NCBI GenBank assembly: GCA_945884695.1
Contig: CAMCYO010000003.1
Location: 62,001-126,000 of the forward strand
Length of the DNA: 64,000 nucleotides
Direction of reading: 5' to 3'
Origin: Streptomyces griseus
GTDB lineage: Bacteria > Actinomycetota > Actinomycetes > Nanopelagicales > Nanopelagicaceae
Part shown: piece by piece, positions 60,944 to 64,000 of the stretch
How the letters are laid out: the number at the start of each line of letters is the position of its first letter
Position numbering within the stretch: the stretch's first letter is position 1
The notes under the pieces: model-generated
The model's database searches: none
The model's input: the letters and a program-made list of their open reading frames with translations, nothing else
Told to the model about the DNA's origin: nothing
Made by a program: the position numbers and the translations under genes

Positions 60944-62008
60944 TTGAAAAAGTCAATGCGTTATGTAGCGCTCTTTGCTGCTACTTCATTTGCAGTAGGT
61001 ATCACCGTGGCTCCAGTTGCCACAGCAGCTGCTCCAGTTACGTTGTGTATCGCACTCGATACAGGCGGCGTGGATGATCACTCATTCAACGCATCAGCAT
61101 GGGCTGGCGCACAAGCTTCAGATAAATTCACAAAGACAAAGGCAACATATCTTCCTGCAGCATCAACTGCAGATTTCGTTCCAAACTTGAAGAAGCTTGT
61201 TGACAATAAGTGCACAATTATTGTCGGCGTTGGCTATCAAATCGGGCCGGCAATTTTGGCTTCAGCTGCTGCCAACCCAAAAGTCAAATTCGCAATCGTC
61301 GATAACGACGGTGCTGATCACGGTCCCAACTTTGATCAATATCCAGGAAAGACATTCCCTAACTTGAAGGCGCTTCAATTCTCAACAGATGAGTCTTCAT
61401 TCCTTGCTGGCTACCTAGCCGCTGGAGTATCCAAGACCGGAGTTGTTGCAACATACGGTGGCGCACCTTATCCATCTGTAACAATGTTCATGGATGGTTA
61501 CTACAAGGGCGTTGCTTATTACAACAAGGTAAAGGGCAAGTCAGTTAAGGTTCTTGGTTGGGATCCTGACAAGCCTGCTGCCGGTTCATTCGTTGGAGAT
61601 TTCCAGAACAGCGCAAAGGCAATTCAGATGTCAAAGAGCTTTGAACAACAAGGCGCAGACATCATTTTCCCAGTTGCTGGAACCCTTGGTGGAGATACCG
61701 CTGGTAACTCAATTAAAAGCAAGAAGTCCTTGGTCTTCGGAGTCGATCAAGATTTCTATGATTACCTACCTCAGTACAAGTCTGTAATTCTTAGCTCTGT
61801 TGTTAAAGGTGTAGGAGCATCTGTCCTTGCAGTAACCAAGGATTGTGTTGATGGGAAATACACAGGAACTGGATATTTCGGAAACCTTGCAAACAAGGGA
61901 ACTTTCCTAGCTCCATATCGCCAGATGTCAAAGAAAGTACCTGCCAAGCTACAAGGAGAAATCCGCTCGCTTCAAGCAGATATTATTTCTGGCGCACTTT
62001 CAATCTAA
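60944..62008 (+). CDS. BMP-family ABC transporter substrate-binding protein 2
   Basis: 354 residues from the TTG at 60944, with GGAGGA at 60935-60940; an ATG at 60956 is also in frame but 15 nt from that site. Signal peptide about 1-29 (APVATAAAP). Mature BMP fold: LCIALDTGGVDDHSFNASAWAG, FAIVDNDGADHGPN, SFLAGYLAAGVSKTGVVATYGG, ADIIFPVAGTLGGDT, FGVDQDFYDYLP. It is a paralogue of the preceding gene and stands next to the nucleoside importer ATPase, so it is the likelier main binding protein. Own promoter and strong terminator suggest high, separate expression. Confidence 0.9.
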   Translation: MKKSMRYVALFAATSFAVGITVAPVATAAAPVTLCIALDTGGVDDHSFNASAWAGAQASDKFTKTKATYLPAASTADFVPNLKKLVDNKCTIIVGVGYQIGPAILASAAANPKVKFAIVDNDGADHGPNFDQYPGKTFPNLKALQFSTDESSFLAGYLAAGVSKTGVVATYGGAPYPSVTMFMDGYYKGVAYYNKVKGKSVKVLGWDPDKPAAGSFVGDFQNSAKAIQMSKSFEQQGADIIFPVAGTLGGDTAGNSIKSKKSLVFGVDQDFYDYLPQYKSVILSSVVKGVGASVLAVTKDCVDGKYTGTGYFGNLANKGTFLAPYRQMSKKVPAKLQGEIRSLQADIISGALSI

Positions 62009-62019
62009 TAGATCACAGT

Positions 62020-62068
62020 AGTAAAGGAGTAGGTCCGGAAATCGGGCCTACTCCTTTACTTTTTGTTC
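62020..62068 (+). terminator. Strong terminator after the second BMP gene
   Basis: An 18-bp stem (62020-62037 with 62043-62060, one G-U pair) around GAAAT is followed by TTTTTGTTCTTT. It is the strongest terminator in the window and separates the binding-protein mRNA from the transporter genes. Confidence 0.93.
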
Positions 62069-62069
62069 T

Positions 62070-62107
62070 TTGATTACTTTCTAATAGAGGGTAGATTTAC
62101 TGACATG
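62070..62107 (+). promoter_or_regulatory. Leaderless promoter of the nucleoside ABC ATPase gene
   Basis: TTGATT (62070-62075) and TAGATT (62092-62097) with a 16-nt spacer; the ATG at 62105 follows 7 nt after the -10. It is the only leaderless promoter here with a good -35. Confidence 0.65.
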
Positions 62108-63622
62108 TCATTAGAACTTCGAGGTATTACAAAGAGCTTCGGTTCGTTAGTTGCAAATGACTCTATAGATTTCTTAGTCGGCGATGGCGAGATCCATGCC
62201 ATTCTTGGCGAAAATGGCGCTGGAAAATCCACTTTGATGAACATTGTTTATGGCCTGACATCTTCAGATTCTGGAAAAATTTTAGTTGACGGTAAAGAGT
62301 TAGATATCAAAACTCCCGCCGATGCATTAGCTGCTGGCATCGGTATGGTCCACCAACATTTTATGTTAATTCCGGTTTTCACTGTGGCAGAAAATATCGT
62401 ATTAGGACATGAGAAAACAAAGAGATTTGGCTTGCTCGATTTAGAAACGGCTAAGGAAGAAATTCGCAGGGTATCCAAGGAATTCAATTTCGATGTAGAC
62501 CCGGATGCCCTTGTCGAAACTTTGCCGGTCGGGATCCAACAGCGTGTCGAAATTATCAGAGCCCTTATTTATGATGCAAAGGTTCTCATTCTCGATGAGC
62601 CAACTGCAGTTTTGACACCGCAAGAAACAGATGAGTTATTAAGAAATATGAAGAGTTTGCGAGACAAGGGCACATCTATTGTTTTCATTACCCACAAATT
62701 GCGCGAGGTCCAAGAAGCAGCGGACAAGATTACGATCATTCGTAGAGGTAAAGTAGTTGGAACCGCTTTGCCCAGTGCTTCGCAAGAGGAGTTGGCCTCT
62801 CTCATGGTGGGTAGGCCAATTTCACTTGAGGTTGAGAAGGCCCAAGGAAAATTTGGTAAGCCTGTACTCACAATTGAAAATCTTAATATTCATGATGTGA
62901 CTGGGCGCAGATTGGTTAAAAACATATCCCTGGAAATTAGATCTGGCGAAGTAGTGGCAGTTGCAGGAGTTCAAGGCAACGGGCAGAGCGAATTGGCTAA
63001 AGCCCTGCTAGGTCTTCAGGAATTTGTTGATGGCAAGATAATTTTAGATGGGAAAGATATCACTGGATCAGATGTTAGGGAGTGCTTACACGCTGGGATT
63101 GCCTACGTTCCAGAATCTCGTGAGCTCGATGGATTAATAGGTAGCTTTTCCATTGCAGAGAATCTTATTTTGGATTTACATGACTTACCTCCTTATGCAA
63201 AAGGCCCAGTGATGTTTCCCAAAGTTGTCGCTAAAGAAGGTGATTTACGTGTCAAGGAGTTTGATGTCCGCTTGCAGAATATTCAAGATCCAGCCTCGTC
63301 TTTATCTGGCGGAAATAAGCAAAAAGTAGTTTTGGCTAGAGAACTTTCTCGTCCTGTGAAGTTAGTTGTTGCCTCTCAACCAACTCGTGGTTTGGATGTT
63401 GGGTCAATTGAATTCGTTCACGAGCGAATCCTGGCCGAACGCGATGCAGGACGAGGCGTTTTGCTATTTAGCACCGAGCTTGATGAGGTGATTGCACTTG
63501 CAGATCGGATTGCGGTTATGTACGCGGGGGAGATTATTGCCATAGTTTCACCAGAGACATCCAGGGCCCAGTTGGGTCTTCTCATGGCTGGGGTTCGCTC
63601 GGAAAATAAGACGAGTGCATGA
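62105..63622 (+). CDS. Nucleoside (BMP-type) ABC transporter ATPase
   Basis: 505 residues from the ATG at 62105; an in-frame ATG at 62063 lies within the terminator and promoter. Two tandem ATPase domains as in sugar and nucleoside importers: first with Walker A GENGAGKST, signature-like LPVGIQQRVEI and Walker B VLILDEPTAVL; second with degenerate Walker A GVQGNGQSE, canonical LSGGNKQKVVLARE and CASQPTRGLDVG (here VASQPTRGLDVG). The asymmetry is normal for this family. It overlaps the permease gene by 4 nt. Confidence 0.93.
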   Translation: MSLELRGITKSFGSLVANDSIDFLVGDGEIHAILGENGAGKSTLMNIVYGLTSSDSGKILVDGKELDIKTPADALAAGIGMVHQHFMLIPVFTVAENIVLGHEKTKRFGLLDLETAKEEIRRVSKEFNFDVDPDALVETLPVGIQQRVEIIRALIYDAKVLILDEPTAVLTPQETDELLRNMKSLRDKGTSIVFITHKLREVQEAADKITIIRRGKVVGTALPSASQEELASLMVGRPISLEVEKAQGKFGKPVLTIENLNIHDVTGRRLVKNISLEIRSGEVVAVAGVQGNGQSELAKALLGLQEFVDGKIILDGKDITGSDVRECLHAGIAYVPESRELDGLIGSFSIAENLILDLHDLPPYAKGPVMFPKVVAKEGDLRVKEFDVRLQNIQDPASSLSGGNKQKVVLARELSRPVKLVVASQPTRGLDVGSIEFVHERILAERDAGRGVLLFSTELDEVIALADRIAVMYAGEIIAIVSPETSRAQLGLLMAGVRSENKTSA

Positions 63623-64000
63623 AAATGATTTCGAAAGCTTTTTCTAGAATTAAACTTCCGCTTTTAGCCTTTGTCTTGGCTGCTTTCTTTGGTGGAATTC
63701 TTATTGCACTATCAGATCGCGAAGTTTTGCCTCTTATCGGCTCACCCTGGAAATTCTTTACCGCAGCGCTACATTCGGCTGGAAATGCCTACCTTGCACT
63801 CTTTCAGGGTTCGATATTCGATACCAACCTTGTTAAAGATGGTTCCCTACTGAGTGGTTTCTATCCGCTATCAGAGACTTTACTTATTGCGACTCCGCTG
63901 ATTTTGACCGGCTTGTCAGTAACGCTCGCCTTTAAAGCGGGTTTGTTCAATATCGGAGCACAAGGTCAATTTATATTCGGAGCCATAGGTGCTTCTTATA
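63619..64000 (+). CDS. Nucleoside (BMP-type) ABC transporter permease (partial, 3' end missing)
   Basis: The frame starts at the ATG at 63619 (ATGA overlap with the ATPase) and stays open to the window end, giving 127 residues. A first membrane helix (LPLLAFVLAAFFGGILIALSD) is followed by a periplasmic stretch and a second hydrophobic part TLLIATPLILTGLSVTLAFKAGLFNIGAQGQF, the typical RbsC/YufP-type permease motif (GLFNIGAQGQ). It completes the core of the nucleoside importer; the second permease is expected further on. Confidence 0.92.
   Translation, partial: MKMISKAFSRIKLPLLAFVLAAFFGGILIALSDREVLPLIGSPWKFFTAALHSAGNAYLALFQGSIFDTNLVKDGSLLSGFYPLSETLLIATPLILTGLSVTLAFKAGLFNIGAQGQFIFGAIGASY

Overview
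The window is a chromosomal segment of an AT-rich, streamlined actinobacterium. The low G+C, very short intergenic gaps, chains of overlapping genes, WhiD/WhiB3-type regulator, PerM (DUF6350), DUF3017, GuaB3 and the gene order all fit the freshwater acI lineage (Nanopelagicales, e.g. Planktophila/Nanopelagicus). That placement is inference; there is no rRNA here to confirm it. Gene order alr - tsaE - tsaB - rimI - tsaD - groES - groEL - whiD - guaB - guaB3 - guaA and sucC - sucD - perM - purN - purH matches the general order in mycobacteria and other Actinobacteria.

Layout. 1-3.9 kb: end of rpsG, then fusA and tuf (str operon), closed by a hairpin. 3.9-16.1 kb: S10 and spc operons (rpsJ to rplO) running into secY, adk and map. 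16.2-19.9 kb: infA, rpmJ, rpsM, rpsK, rpsD, rpoA, rplQ. 19.9-27.3 kb: truA, rplM-rpsI, then cell-envelope genes glmM, glmS, a PAP2 phosphatase, acpS and alr. 27.3-33.9 kb: a Liv-type ABC importer (two ATPases, two permeases, binding protein) followed by a secreted alpha/beta hydrolase. This block lies between alr and tsaE, which are close neighbours in many Actinobacteria, and is the most accessory-looking part. 34.0-38.7 kb: tRNA t6A genes tsaE/tsaB/tsaD with rimI, then groES-groEL under a HrcA/CIRCE element. 38.7-43.9 kb: whiD, a divergent MerR/B12-domain regulator, and the GMP genes guaB (no CBS domains), guaB3 and guaA. 43.9-47.6 kb: a cyclophilin lipoprotein, a PIG-L deacetylase and the helicase pcrA. 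47.7-56.3 kb: TCA and one-carbon/purine genes (sucCD, perM, purNH, folD, DUF3017, mdh, icd). 56.3-64 kb: an orphan sugar-importer ATPase, a CBS/CorC membrane protein, trpS, two BMP-family nucleoside-binding proteins, and the ATPase and first permease (cut by the window end) of a nucleoside importer.

Expression signals. Many genes carry a TANNNT -10 hexamer 6-8 nt before the start codon, which suggests leaderless transcripts (map, acpS, tsaE, PIG-L, pcrA, folD, the CorC-like gene, the nucleoside ABC ATPase). These corrected several starts. Other genes overlap by 1, 4 or 8 nt and are probably translationally coupled. No insertion sequence, prophage, CRISPR array, tRNA or rRNA was recognised, and no gap longer than 300 bases lacks a gene. 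I found no clear new multi-gene system. The best candidates for a second look are the Liv transporter plus secreted hydrolase, the CBS-less IMP dehydrogenase beside a Cys-less GuaB3, the B12-domain regulator beside whiD, and several hairpin leaders.
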